This document shows positions 28,461 to 39,636 of a stretch of 64,000 nucleotides of DNA, piece by piece. The notes under the pieces are model-generated. The model was not told the DNA's origin, ran no database searches, and saw only the letters and a list, made by a program, of their open reading frames with translations. Position 1 is the first letter of the stretch. Each line of letters starts with the position of its first letter. Source of the DNA: Tipula vernalis (lineage: Eukaryota > Arthropoda > Insecta > Diptera > Tipulidae); assembly GCA_958295665.1 (NCBI GenBank), contig OY282560.1, positions 88,574,311-88,638,310 of the forward strand, given 5' to 3'. The position numbers and the translations under genes are program-made.

Positions 28461-31400
28461 GTATCAATCATCGTAATCGGACCATTTTATATTTTTGCCG
28501 CCCAAAAACTTGTGGGCTATAGCACAGTTGATTTTCAATAAAATGGAATTTTCTAAGAAATGTTTAGAAATAATCGAGCAATCAAAATGGAAATTGTCAC
28601 AGCAATTACAGGTTCCGAAACCTATTGATAGAGGTATCAACCATCGTAATCGGACCATTTGAGATTTTGCCGCCCAAAAACTTGTGGGCTATAACACAGT
28701 TGATTTTCAATAAAATTGAATTTTCTAAGAAATGTTTAGAAATAATCGAGCAATCAAAATGGAAATTGTCACAGCAATTACAGGTCCCGAAACCTATTGA
28801 TAGAGGTATCAACCATCGTAATCGGACCATTTTAGATTTTGCCGCCCAAAAACTTGTGGGCTATAGCACAGTTGATTTTCAATAAAATTGAATTTTCTAA
28901 GAAATGGTTAGAAATAGTCGAGCAATCAAAATGAAAATTGTCACAGCAATTACAGGTCCCGAAACCTATTGATAGAGGTATCAACCATCGTAATCGGATT
29001 ATTTTAGATTTTGCCGCCCAAAAACTTGTGGGCTATAGCACAGTTGATTTTCAATAAAATGGAATTTTCTAAGAAATGTTTAGAAATAATCGAGCAATCA
29101 AAATGGAAATTGTCACAGCAATTACAGGTTCCGAAACCTATTGATAGAGGTATCAACCATCGTAATCGGACCATTTTAGATTTTGCCGCCCAAAAACTTG
29201 TGGGCTATAGCACAATTGATTTTCAATAAAATGGAATTTTCTAAGAAATGTTTAGAAATAATCGAGCAATCAAAATGGAAATTGTCACAGCGATTACAGG
29301 TCCCGAAACCTATTGATAGAGGTATCAACCATCGTAATCGGACCATTTTATATTTTTGCCGCCCAAAAACTTGTGGGCTATAGCACAGTTGATTTTCAAT
29401 AAAATGGAATTTTCTAAGAAATGTTTAGAAATAATCGAGCAATCAAAATGGAAATTGTCACAGCAATTACAGGTCCCGAAACCTATTGATAGAGGTATCA
29501 ACCATCGTAATCGGACCATTTGAGATTTTGCCGCCCAAAAACTTGTGGGCTATAGCACAGTTGATTTTCAATAAAATGGAATTTTCTAAGAAATGTTTAG
29601 AAATAGTTGAGCAATCGAAATGAAAATTGTCACAGCAATTACAGGTCCCGAAACCTATTGATAGAGGTATCAACCATCGTAATCGGACCATTTTAGATTT
29701 TGCCGCCCAAAAACTTGTGGGCTATAGCACAGTTGATTTTCAATAAAATTGAAATTTCTAAGAAATGTTTAGAAATAATCGAGCAATCAAAATGGAAATT
29801 GTCACAGCGATTACAGGTCCCGAAACCTATTGATAGAGGTATCAACCATCGTAATCGGACCATTTTAGATTTTGCCGCCCAAAAACTTGTGGGCTATAGC
29901 ACAGTTGATTTTCAATAAAATTGAATTTTCTAAGAAATGTTTAGAAATAATCGAGCAATCAAAATGAAAATTGTCACAGCAATTACAGGTTCCGAAACCT
30001 ATTGATAGAGGTATCAACCATCGTAATCGGACCATTTGAGATTTTGCCGCCCAAAAACTTGTGGGCTATAGCACAGTTGATTTTCAATAAAATTGAATTT
30101 TCTAAGAAATGTTTAGAAATAATCGAGCAATCAAAATGAAAATTGTCACAGCAATTACAGGTCCCAAAACCTATTGATAGAGGTATCAATCACCGTGATC
30201 GGACCATTTTATATTTTTGCCGCCCAAAAACTTGTGGGCTATAGCACAGTTGATTTTCAATAAAATGGAATTTTCTAAGAAATGTTTAGAAATAATCGAG
30301 CAATCAAAATGGAAATTGTCACAGCAATTACAGGTCCCGAAACCTATTGATAGAGGTATCAACCATCGTAATCGGACCATTTTAGATTTTGCCGCCCAAA
30401 AACTTGTGGGCTATAGCACAGTTGATTTTCAATAAAATTGAATTTTCTAAGAAATGTTTAGAAATAATCGAGCAATCAAAATGGAAATTGTCACAGCGAT
30501 TACAGGTCCCGAAACCTATTGATAGAGGTATCAACCATCGTAATCGGACCATTTTATATTTTTGCCGCCCAAAAACTTGTGGGCTATAGCACAGTTGATT
30601 TTCAATAAAATGGAATTTTCTAAGAAATGTTTAGAAATAATCGAGCAATCAAAATGGAAATTGTCACAGCAATTACAGGTCCCGAAACCTATTGATAGAG
30701 GTATCAACCATCGTAATCGGACCATTTTAGATTTTGCCGCCCAAAAACTTGTGGGCTATAGCACAGTTGATTTTCAATAAAATGGAATTTTCTAAGAAAT
30801 GTTTAGAAATAATCGAGCAATCAAAATGGAAATTGTCACAGCGATTACAGGTCCCGAAACCTATTGATAGAGGTATCAATCATCGTAATCGGACCATTTT
30901 ATATTTTTGCCGCCCAAAAACTTGTGGGCTATAGCACAGTTGATTTTCAATAAAATGGAATTTTCTAAGAAATGTTTAGAAATAGTTGAGCAATCAAAAT
31001 GAAAATTGTCACAGCAATTACAGGTCCCGAAACCTATTGATAGAGGTATCAACCATCGTAATCGGACCATTTTAGATTTTGCCGCCCAAAAACTTGTGGG
31101 CTATAGCACAGTTGATTTTCAATAAAATGGAATTTTCTAAGAAATGTTTAGAAATAGTCGAGCAATCAAAATGAAAATTTTCACAGCAATTACAGGTCCC
31201 AAAACCTATTGATAGAGGTATCAACCATCGTAATCGGATTATTTTAGATTTTGCCGCCCAAAAACTTGTGGGCTATAAAACAGTTGATTTTCAATAAAAT
31301 GGAATTTTCTAAGAAATGTTTAGAAATAATCGAGCAATCAAAATGGAAATTGTCACAGCAATTACAGGTCCCAAAACCTATTGATAGAGGTATCAATCAC

Positions 31401-33159
31401 CGTGATCGGACCATTTTATATTTTTGCTGCCCAAAAACTTGTGGGCTATAGCACAGTTGATTTTCAATAAAATGGAATTTTCTAAGAAATGTTTAGAAAT
31501 AATCGAGCAATCAAAATGGAAATTGTCACAGCAATTACAGGTTCCGAAACCTATTGATAGAGGTATCAACCATCGTAATCGGACCATTTGAGATTTTGCC
31601 GCCCAAAAACTTGTGGGCTATAGCACAGTTGATTTTCAATAAAATTGAATTTTCTAAGAAATGTTTAGAAATAATCGAGCAATCAAAATGGAAATTGTCA
31701 CAGCAATTACAGGTCCCGAAACCTATTGATAGAGGTATCAACCATCGTAATCGGACCATTTGAGATTTTGCCGCCCAAAAACTTGTGGGCTATAGCACAG
31801 TTGATTTTCAATAAAATGGAATTTTCTAAGAAATGTTTAGAAATAGTTGAGCAATCGAAATGAAAATTGTCACAGCAATTACAGGTCCCGAAACCTATTG
31901 ATAGAGGTATCAACCATCGTAATCGGACCATTTTAGATTTTGCCGCCCAAAAACTTGTGGGCTATAGCACAATTGATTTTCAATAAAATTGAATTTTCTA
32001 AGAAATGTTTAGAAATAATCGAGCAATCAAAATGGAAATTGTCACAGCAATTACAGGTCCCGAAACCTATTGATAGAGGTATCAACCATCGTAATCGGAC
32101 CATTTGAGATTTTGCCGCCCAAAAACTTGTGGGCTATAGCACAGTTGATTTTCAATAAAATGGAATTTCCTAAGAAATGTTTAGAAATAGTTGAGCAATC
32201 GAAATGAAAATTGTCACAGCAATTACAGGTCCCGAAACCTATTGATAGAGGTATCAACCATCGTAATCGGACCATTTTAGATTTTGCCGCCCAAAAACTT
32301 GTGGGCTATAGCACAGTTGATTTTCAATAAAATTGAATTTTCTAAGAAATGTTTAGAAATAATCGAGCAATCAAAATGGAAATTGTCACAGCGATTACAG
32401 GTCCCGAAACCTATTGATAGAGGTATCAACCATCGTAATCGGACCATTTTATATTTTTGCCGCCCAAAAACTTGTGGGCTATAGCACAGTTGATTTTCAA
32501 TAAAATGGAATTTTCTAAGAAATGTTTAGAAATAGTTGAGCAATCAAAATGAAAATTGTCACAGCAATTACAGGTCCCGAAACCTATTGATAGAGGTATC
32601 AACCATCGTAATCGAACCATTTTAGATTTTGCCGCCCAAAAACTTGTGGGCTATAGCACAGTTGATTTTCAATAAAATCGAATTTTCTAAGAAATGTTTA
32701 GAAATAGTCGAGCAATCAAAATGGAAATTGTCACAGCAATTACAGGTCCCGAAACCTATTGATAGAGGTATCAACCATCGTAATCGGACCATTTTAGATT
32801 TTGCCGCCCAAAAACTTGTGGGCTATAGCACAGTTGATTTTCAATAAAATTGAATTTTCTAAGAAATGTTTAGAAATAATCGAGCAATCAAAATGGAAAT
32901 TGTCACAGCGATTACAGGTCCCGAAACCTATTGATAGAGGTATCAATCATCGTAATCGGACCATTTTATATTTTTGCCGCCCAAAAACTTGTGGGCTATA
33001 GCACAGTTGATTTTCAATAAAATGGAATTTTCTAAGAAATGTTTAGAAATAGTTGAGCAATCAAAATGAAAATTGTCACAGCAATTACAGGTCCCGAAAC
33101 CTATTGATAGAGGTATCAACCATCGTAATCGGACCATTTTAGATTTTGCCGCCCAAAAA

Positions 33160-35360
33160 CTTGTGGGCTATAGCACAGTTGATTTTCAATAAAATGGAAT
33201 TTTCTAAGAAATGTTTAGAAATAGTCGAGCAATCAAAATGAAAATTTTCACAGCAATTACAGGTCCCAAAACCTATTGATAGAGGTATCAACCATCGTAA
33301 TCGGATTATTTTAGATTTTGCCGCCCAAAAACTTGTGGGCTATAGCACAGTTGATTTTCAATAAAATGGAATTTTCTAAGAAATGTTTAGAAATAATCGA
33401 GCAATCAAAATGGAAATTGTCACAGCAATTACAGGTCCCGAAACCTATTGATAGAGGTATCAACCATCGTAATCGGACCATTTGAGATTTTGCCGCCCAA
33501 AAACTTGTGGGCTATAGCACAGTTGATTTTCAATAAAATTGAATTTTCTAAGAAATGTTTAGAAATAATCGAGCAATCAAAATGGAAATTGTCACAGCAA
33601 TTACAGGTCCCAAAACCTATTGATAGAGGTATCAATCACCGTGATCGGACCATTTTATATTTTTGCCGCCCAAAAACTTGTGGGCTATAGCACAGTTGAT
33701 TTTCAATAAAATTGAATTTTCTAAGAAATGTTTAGAAATAATCGAGCAATCAAAATGAAAATTGTCACAGCAATTACAGGTTCCGAAACCTATTGATAGA
33801 GGTATCAACCATCGTAATCGGACCATTTGAGATTTTGCCGCCCAAAAACTTGTGGGCTATAGCACAGTTGATTTTCAATAAAATTGAATTTTCTAAGAAA
33901 TGTTTAGAAATAATCGAGCAATCAAAATGAAAATTGTCACAGCAATTACAGGTCCCAAAACCTATTGATAGAGGTATCAATCACCGTGATCGGACCATTT
34001 TATATTTTTGCCGCCCAAAAACTTGGGCACAGTTGATTTTCAATAAAATTGAATTTTCTAAGAAATGTTTAGAAATAATCGAGCAATCAAAATGGAAATT
34101 GTCACAGCAATTACAGGTTCCGAAACCTATTGATAGAGGTATCAACCATCGTAATCGGACCATTTGAGATTTTGCCGCCCAAAAACTTGTGGGCTATAGC
34201 ACAGTTGATTTTCAATAAAATGGAATTTTCTAAGAAATGTTTAGAAATAATCGAGCAATCAAAATGAAAATTGTCACAGCAATTACAGGTCCCAAAACCT
34301 ATTGATAGAGGTATCAATCACCGTGATCGGACCATTTTATATTTTTGCTGCCCAAAAACTTGTGGGCTATATATAGCACAGTTGATTTTCAATAAAATGG
34401 AATTTTCTAAGAAATGTTTAGAAATAATCGAGCAATCAAAATGGAAATTGTCACTGCAATTACAGGTTCCGAAACCTATTGATAGAGGTATCAACCATCG
34501 TAATCGGACCATTTGAGATTTTGCCGCCCAAAAACTTGTGGGCTATAGCACAGTTGATTTTCAATAAAATTGAATTTTCTAAGAAATGTTTAGAAATAAT
34601 CGAGCAATTAAAATGGAAATTGTCACAGCAATTACAGGTCCCGAAACCTATTGATAGAGGTATCAACCATCGTAATCGGACCATTTGAGATTTTGCCGCC
34701 CAAAAACTTGTGGGCTATAGCACAGTTGATTTTCAATAAAATGGAATTTTCTAAGAAATGTTTAGAAATAGTCGAGCAATCAAAATGAAAATTGTCACAG
34801 CAATTACAGGTCCCAAAACCTATTGATAGAGGTATCAATCATCGTAATCGGACCATTTTATATTTTTGCCGCCCAAAAACTTGTGGGCTATAGCACAGTT
34901 GATTTTCAATAAAATGGAATTTTCTAAGAAATGTTTAGAAATAATCGAGCAATCAAAATGGAAATTGTCACAGCAATTACAGGTTCCGAAACCTATTGAT
35001 AGAGGTATCAACCATCGTAATCGGACCATTTGAGATTTTGCCGCCCAAAAACTTGTGGGCTATAGCACAGTTGATTTTCAATAAAATTGAATTTTCTAAG
35101 AAATGTTTAGAAATAATCGAGCAATCAAAATGGAAATTGTCACAGCAATTACAGGTCCCGAAACCTATTGATAGAGGTATCAACCATCGTAATCGGACCA
35201 TTTTAGATTTTGCCGCCCAAAAACTTGTGGGCTATAGCACAGTTGATTTTCAATAAAATTGAATTTTCTAAGAAATGGTTAGAAATAGTCGAGCAATCAA
35301 AATGAAAATTGTCACAGCAATTACAGGTCCCGAAACCTATTGATAGAGGTATCAACCATC
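33160..35360 (+). repeat. Long-range copy of the 26.79-28.98 kb block
   Basis: About 2.2 kb of monomer order matches 26.79-28.98 kb at an offset of 6,367 bp, changing to 6,371 after a 4-bp TATA insertion near 34,369. Shared markers are CGGATTATTTTAG at the start, ACTTGGGCACAG, TTTTTGCTGCCC, GAGCAATTAAAATGG and AAGAAATGGTTAG at the end. Confidence 0.7.
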
Positions 35361-36230
35361 GTAATCGGACCATTTGAGATTTTGCCGCCCAAAAACTTGT
35401 GGGCTATAGCACAGTTGATTTTCAATAAAATGGAATTTTCTAAGAAATGTTTAGAAATAGTTGAGCAATCGAAATGAAAATTGTCACAGCAATTACAGGT
35501 CCCGAAACCTATTGATAGAGGTATCAACCATCGTAATCGGACCATTTTAGATTTTGCCGCCCAAAAACTTGTGGGCTATAGCACAGTTGATTTTCAATAA
35601 AATTGAATTTTCTAAGAAATGTTTAGAAATAATCGAGCAATCAAAATGGAAATTGTCACAGCGATTACAGGTCCCGAAACCTATTGATAGAGGTATCAAC
35701 CATCGTAATCGGACCATTTTATATTTTTGCCGCCCAAAAACTTGTGGGCTATAGCACAGTTGATTTTCAATAAAATGGAATTTTCTAAGAAATGTTTAGA
35801 AATAGTTGAGCAATCAAAATGAAAATTGTCACAGCAATTACAGGTCCCGAAACCTATTGATAGAGGTATCAACCATCGTAATCGAACCATTTTAGATTTT
35901 GCCGCCCAAAAACTTGTGGGCTATAGCACAGTTGATTTTCAATAAAATCGAATTTTCTAAGAAATGTTTAGAAATAGTCGAGCAATCAAAATGGAAATTG
36001 TCACAGCAATTACAGGTCCCGAAACCTATTGATAGAGGTATCAACCATCGTAATCGGACCATTTTAGATTTTGCCGCCCAAAAACTTGTGGGCTATAGCA
36101 CAGTTGATTTTCAATAAAATGGAATTTTCTAAGAAATGTTTAGAAATAATCGAGCAATCAAAATGGAAATTGTCACAGCGATTACAGGTCCCGAAACCTA
36201 TTGATAGAGGTATCAATCATCGTAATCGGA

Positions 36231-38295
36231 CCAAAATGAAAATTGTCACAGCAATTACAGGTCCCGAAACCTATTGATAGAGATATCACTAATCGTAATC
36301 TGACCAAAATGAAAATTGTCACATCAATTACAGGTCCCGAAACCTATTGATAAAGGTATCAACCATCGTAATCGGACCATTTTAGATTTTTGCCGCCCAA
36401 AAACTTGTGGCTATAGCACAGTTGATTTTCAATAAAATGGAATTTTCTAAGAAATGTTTAGAAATAGTCGAGATATCAAAATGAAAATTGTCACAGCAAT
36501 TACAGGTCCCGAAACCTATTGATAGAGGTATCAACCGTCGTAATCGGACCATTTTAGATTTTGCCGCCCAAAAACTTGTGGGCTATAGCACAGTTGATTT
36601 TCAATAAAATTGAATTTTCTAAGAAATGTTTAGAAATAATCGAGCAATCAAAATGGAAATTGTCACAGCGATTACAGGTCCCGAAACCTATTGATAGAGG
36701 TATCAATCATCGTAATCGGACCAAAATGAAAATTGTCACAGCAATTACAGGTCCCGAAACCTATTGATAAAGGTATCAACCATCGTAATCGGACCATTTT
36801 AGATTTTTGCCGCCCAAAAACTTGTGGGCTATAGCACAGTTGATTTTCAATAAAATTGAATTTTCTAAGAAATGTTTAGAAATAGTCGAGATATCAAAAT
36901 GAAAATTGTCACAGCAATTACAGGTCCCGAAACCTATTGATAGAGGTATCAACCATCGTAATCGGACCATTTTAGATTTTTGCCGCCCAAAAACTTGTGG
37001 GCTATAGCACAGTTGATTTTCAATAAAATTGAATTTTCTAAGAAATGTTTAGAAATAGTCGAGTAATCAAAATGAAAATTGTCACAGCAATTACAGGTCC
37101 CGAAACCTATTGATAGAGGTATCAACCATCGTAATCGGACCATTTTAGATTTTTGCCGCCCAAAAACTTGTGGGCTATAGCACAGTTGATTTTCAATAAA
37201 ATGGAATTTTCTAAGAAATGTTTAGAAATAATCGAGCAATCAAAATGGAGATTGTCACAGCAATTACAGGTTCCGAAACCTATTGATAGAGGTATCAACC
37301 ATCGTAATCGGACCATTTTAGATTTTGCCGCCCAAAAACTTGTGGGCTATAGCACAGTTGATTTTCAATAAAATTGAATTTTCTAAGAAATGTTTAGAAA
37401 TAATCGAGCAATCAAAATGGAGATTGTCACAGCAATTACAGGTCCCGAAACCTATTGATAGAGGTATCAACCATCGTAATCGGACCATTTTAGATTTTGC
37501 CGCCCAAAAACTTGTGGGCTATAGCACAGTTGATTTTCAATAAAATTGAATTTTCTAAGAAATGTTTAGAAATAATCGAGCAATCAAAATGGAAATTGTC
37601 ACAGCAATTACAGGTCCCGAAACCTATTGATAGAGGTATCAACCATCGTAATCGGACCATTTTAGATTTTGCCGCCCAAAAACTTGTGGGCTATAGCACA
37701 GTTGATTTTCAATAAAATTGAATTTTCTAAGAAATGTTTAGAAATAATCGAGAAATCAAAATGAAAATTATCACAGCAATTACAGGTCCCAAAACCTATT
37801 GATAGAGGTATCAACCATCGTAATCGGACCATTCTAGATTTTGCCGCCCAAAAACTTGTGGGGCACAGTTGATTTTCAATAAAATTGAATTTTCTAAGAA
37901 ATGTTTAGAAATAATCGAGCAATCAAAATGGAAATTGTCACAGCAATTACAGGTCCCAAAACCTATTGATAGAGGTATCAACCATCGTAATCGGACCATT
38001 TTAGATTTTGCCGCCCAAAAACTTGTGGGCTATAGCACAGTTGATTTTCAATAAAATGGAATTTTCTAAGAAATGTTTAGAAATAATCGAGCAATCAAAA
38101 TGGAAATTGTCACAGCGATTACAGGTCCCGAAACCTATTGATAGAGGTATCAATCATCGTAATCGGACCATTTTAGATTTTTGCCGCCCAAAAACATGTG
38201 GGCTGTAGCACAGTTAATTTTCAATAAAATTGAATTTTCTAAGAAATGTTTAGAAATAATCGAGCAATCAAAATGAAAATTGTCACAGCAATTAC
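36231..38295 (+). repeat. Degenerate right edge of the satellite with short monomers
   Basis: Near 36,233, 36,306 and 36,723 the unit jumps from CGGACC (CTGACC at 36,306) straight to AAAATGAAAATTG, losing about 99 bp. At 36,233-36,380 this gives units of about 73 bp. The stretch 36,071-36,277 recurs at 36,561-36,767 (offset 490 bp), so the deletion derivative was itself duplicated. Substitutions seen rarely elsewhere (GAGATATCAAAATG, CATGTGGGCTGTAGC, GAACCATCG) accumulate towards 38.3 kb, as expected at an array edge where homogenisation is weaker. Confidence 0.8.
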
Positions 38296-38480
38296 AGGTC
38301 CCGAAACCTATTAATAGAGGTATGAACCATCGTAATCGGACCATTTTAGATTTTTGTCGCCCAAAAACTTGTGGGCTATAGCACAGTTGATTTTCAATAG
38401 CCCACAAGTTTTTGGGCGACAAAAATCTAAAATGGTCCGATTACGATGATTGATACCTCTATCAATAGGTTTCGGGGCCT
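38296..38480. repeat. Snap-back inverted repeat ending the satellite
   Basis: The last forward partial monomer (38,296-38,379) is followed, after a 17-nt loop (38,380-38,396), by its reverse complement (38,397-38,480). Arms are 84 bp with only a few mismatches. Both arms carry the rare GTCGCCC form in place of the usual GCCGCCC, so the inverted arm was copied from this very monomer or a close relative. The right arm stops at GGTTTCGGGGCCT, next to the microsatellite. Confidence 0.9.
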
Positions 38481-38969
38481 CAGTGTGTGTCAGTCTGTCA
38501 GTCTGTCAGTCTGTCAGTCTGTCAGTCTGTCAGTCTGTCAGTCTGTCAGTCTGTCAGTCTGTCAGTCTGTCAGTCTGTCAGTCTGTCAGTCTGTCAGTCT
38601 GTCAGTCTGTCAGTCTGTCAGTCTGTCAGTCTGTCAGTCTGTCAGTCTGTCAGTCTGTCAGTCTGTCAGTCTGTCAGTCTGTCAGTCTGTCAGTCTGTCA
38701 GTCTGTCAGTCTGTCAGTCTGTCAGTCTGTCAGTCTGTCAGTCTGTCAGTCTGTCAGTCTGTCAGTCTGTCAGTCTGTCAGTCTGTCAGTCTGTCAGTCT
38801 GTCAGTCTGTCAGTCTTTCAGTCTGTCAGTCTGTCAGTCTGTCAGTCTGTAAGTCTGTCAGTCTGTCAGTCTGTCAGTCTGTCAGTCTGTCAGTCTGTCA
38901 GTCTGTCAGTCTGTCAGTCTGTCAGTCTGTCAGTCTGTCAGTCTGTCAGTCTGTCAGTCTGTCTGTGTC
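38481..38969 (+). repeat. 8-bp microsatellite (GTCTGTCA)n, about 60 copies
   Basis: A nearly perfect octamer array begins with the lead-in CAGTGTGTGT and ends in GTCTGTCTGTGTCC. Only two internal variants are seen (CTTTCA near 38,818 and GTAAGT near 38,849). All three forward frames are open because the unit has no stop codon; the frames read repeating Ser-Val-Cys-Gln-type peptides and are not a gene. Confidence 0.97.
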
Positions 38970-39201
38970 CTCTCTACAGCCCAAATGGTTTAACCAATCG
39001 AACTGAAACTTCAGATTTAAGCTTTTATTATAAATTGGGAGGTCCCAGTGAATTTTACTCCAAATCGGCTAACCGGAAGTGGCCACTCCCTTGGTCCAGA
39101 AAATTTATTTTGCAAATACCTTAAAAAGTATAAGGTTTACAAAAAATTAAAAACAAAATGTTTCCAAAAATTAAAAACAAATAAAAATAAAAAATAAAAA
39201 A
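38970..39201 (+). other. Microsatellite flank and A/T-rich low-complexity stretch
   Basis: The 38,970-39,120 part is ordinary unique-looking sequence (CAGCCCAAATGGTTTAACC, AACTGAAACTTCAG). It resembles, in style only, the conserved sequence often found beside CTGT-type microsatellites in insect repeats. From 39,120 to 39,240 the sequence is almost pure A/T with AAAAATTAAAAA runs. No gene is seen. Confidence 0.5.
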
Positions 39202-39636
39202 TTAAAAAAAAAAATTAAGAAAAAAATAAAATTTCTCAAAATTCTCTGTTCGTAAAAAAAAGTCGTGTGTTGGCCACACCTCCATTTTTTTTATTGGTTT
39301 TCCTTTTACAAAATGTAATAATTTATTTAACCTGCGAATTTTCACTGTTCTTCCAACAAACTGTTTTGTCAACATTTCCACCAAATCTTCATACGTTTTG
39401 TCGCTTGGTGACTTCGGCGAACACATATTCCGCAACAATTTGTACACAGCGATCGATAGGCACGTAAGCAGATGTATTTTTTTCTTCTCCGCTTCTTTTA
39501 TCTCTTTGACCGCAAATACTAGTTCTAGTCGTTCTTTAAACACGACAAAATCATCCGTTAGTTGAAATTGGTCCATGTTTCTTGCATTCAATGGCATTTC
39601 TCCATTCATCATACTCGTTGTAATTTGTATATACAC
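39202..39636 (-). pseudogene. Ty3/Gypsy gag fragment
   Basis: An open frame of 144 codons on the minus strand. The middle part has the features of a Gypsy-type Gag: an FKERLELVFAV segment, then KKKIHLLTCLSIAVYKLLRN, then SDKTYEDLVEMLTKQF. In intact elements this pattern (a Leu-rich 'LLTCxxxxxYKLLR' helix and a 'TYxxLVxxLxxxF' helix) lies in the amino-terminal half of Gag. After LLHFVKGK the reading becomes unrelated and ends in a Phe-rich tail within the A/T tract, so the rest of gag and all of pol are missing. It sits antisense inside the inferred phosphatase intron. It belongs to a different family from the element at 45.5-49.4 kb, whose Gag does not match. Assignment rests on recalled family features. 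Confidence 0.7.

Larger units (their letters stand above)
9951..36230 (+). repeat. Satellite subregion B (TTTGAGATTTTG and TTTTATATTTTTG subtypes)
   Basis: Neighbouring monomers alternate among three junction types: CCATTTGAGATTTTG, CCATTTTATATTTTTG (one extra T, giving 173-bp units) and the older CCATTTTAGATTTTG. AATAAAATGGAATT and GTCGAGCAATC variants are common. The mixture of types along the array makes multi-monomer blocks traceable, and several such blocks recur at fixed offsets (separate entries). Confidence 0.8.
1..38396 (+). repeat. 172-bp tandem satellite array (about 220 monomers)
   Basis: A single monomer family is repeated head to tail without interruption. The standard unit is 172 bp; variants of 164-166, 171 and 173 bp come from small indels. 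Landmarks recurring in each unit are GCCGCCCAAAAACTTGTG, AATAATCGAGCAATC, CACAGCAATTACAGGTCC and CAACCATCGTAATCGGACC. The array is already in phase at base 1, so its left end lies outside the window. Copies differ mostly by single substitutions, which points to continuing homogenisation. No transposon or unique DNA interrupts it. The unit is close to nucleosome-repeat length, as in many centromeric and pericentromeric satellites, but no centromere-protein box is recognised. Short open frames of 60-113 codons occur on both strands, many opening on TTG, and are not conserved as genes. Function is unknown. Confidence 0.97.

Noticed and set aside
179..38208. Dozens of 60-113-codon open frames on both strands of the satellite
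   Set aside because: They are periodic by-products of a stop-poor 172-bp unit. Because 172 is not a multiple of three, the frame shifts at each unit and runs into a stop. Many open on TTG, and the same variants appear regardless of effect on the peptide.
1..38396. CRISPR array
   Set aside because: There are no short repeats separated by unique spacers; the whole 172-bp unit repeats, and the setting is eukaryotic.
38446..39124. Open frames of 121-224 codons with Ser-Val-Cys-Gln repeats
   Set aside because: All three forward frames are open simply because the octamer GTCTGTCA contains no stop; this is a microsatellite, not a repeat protein.
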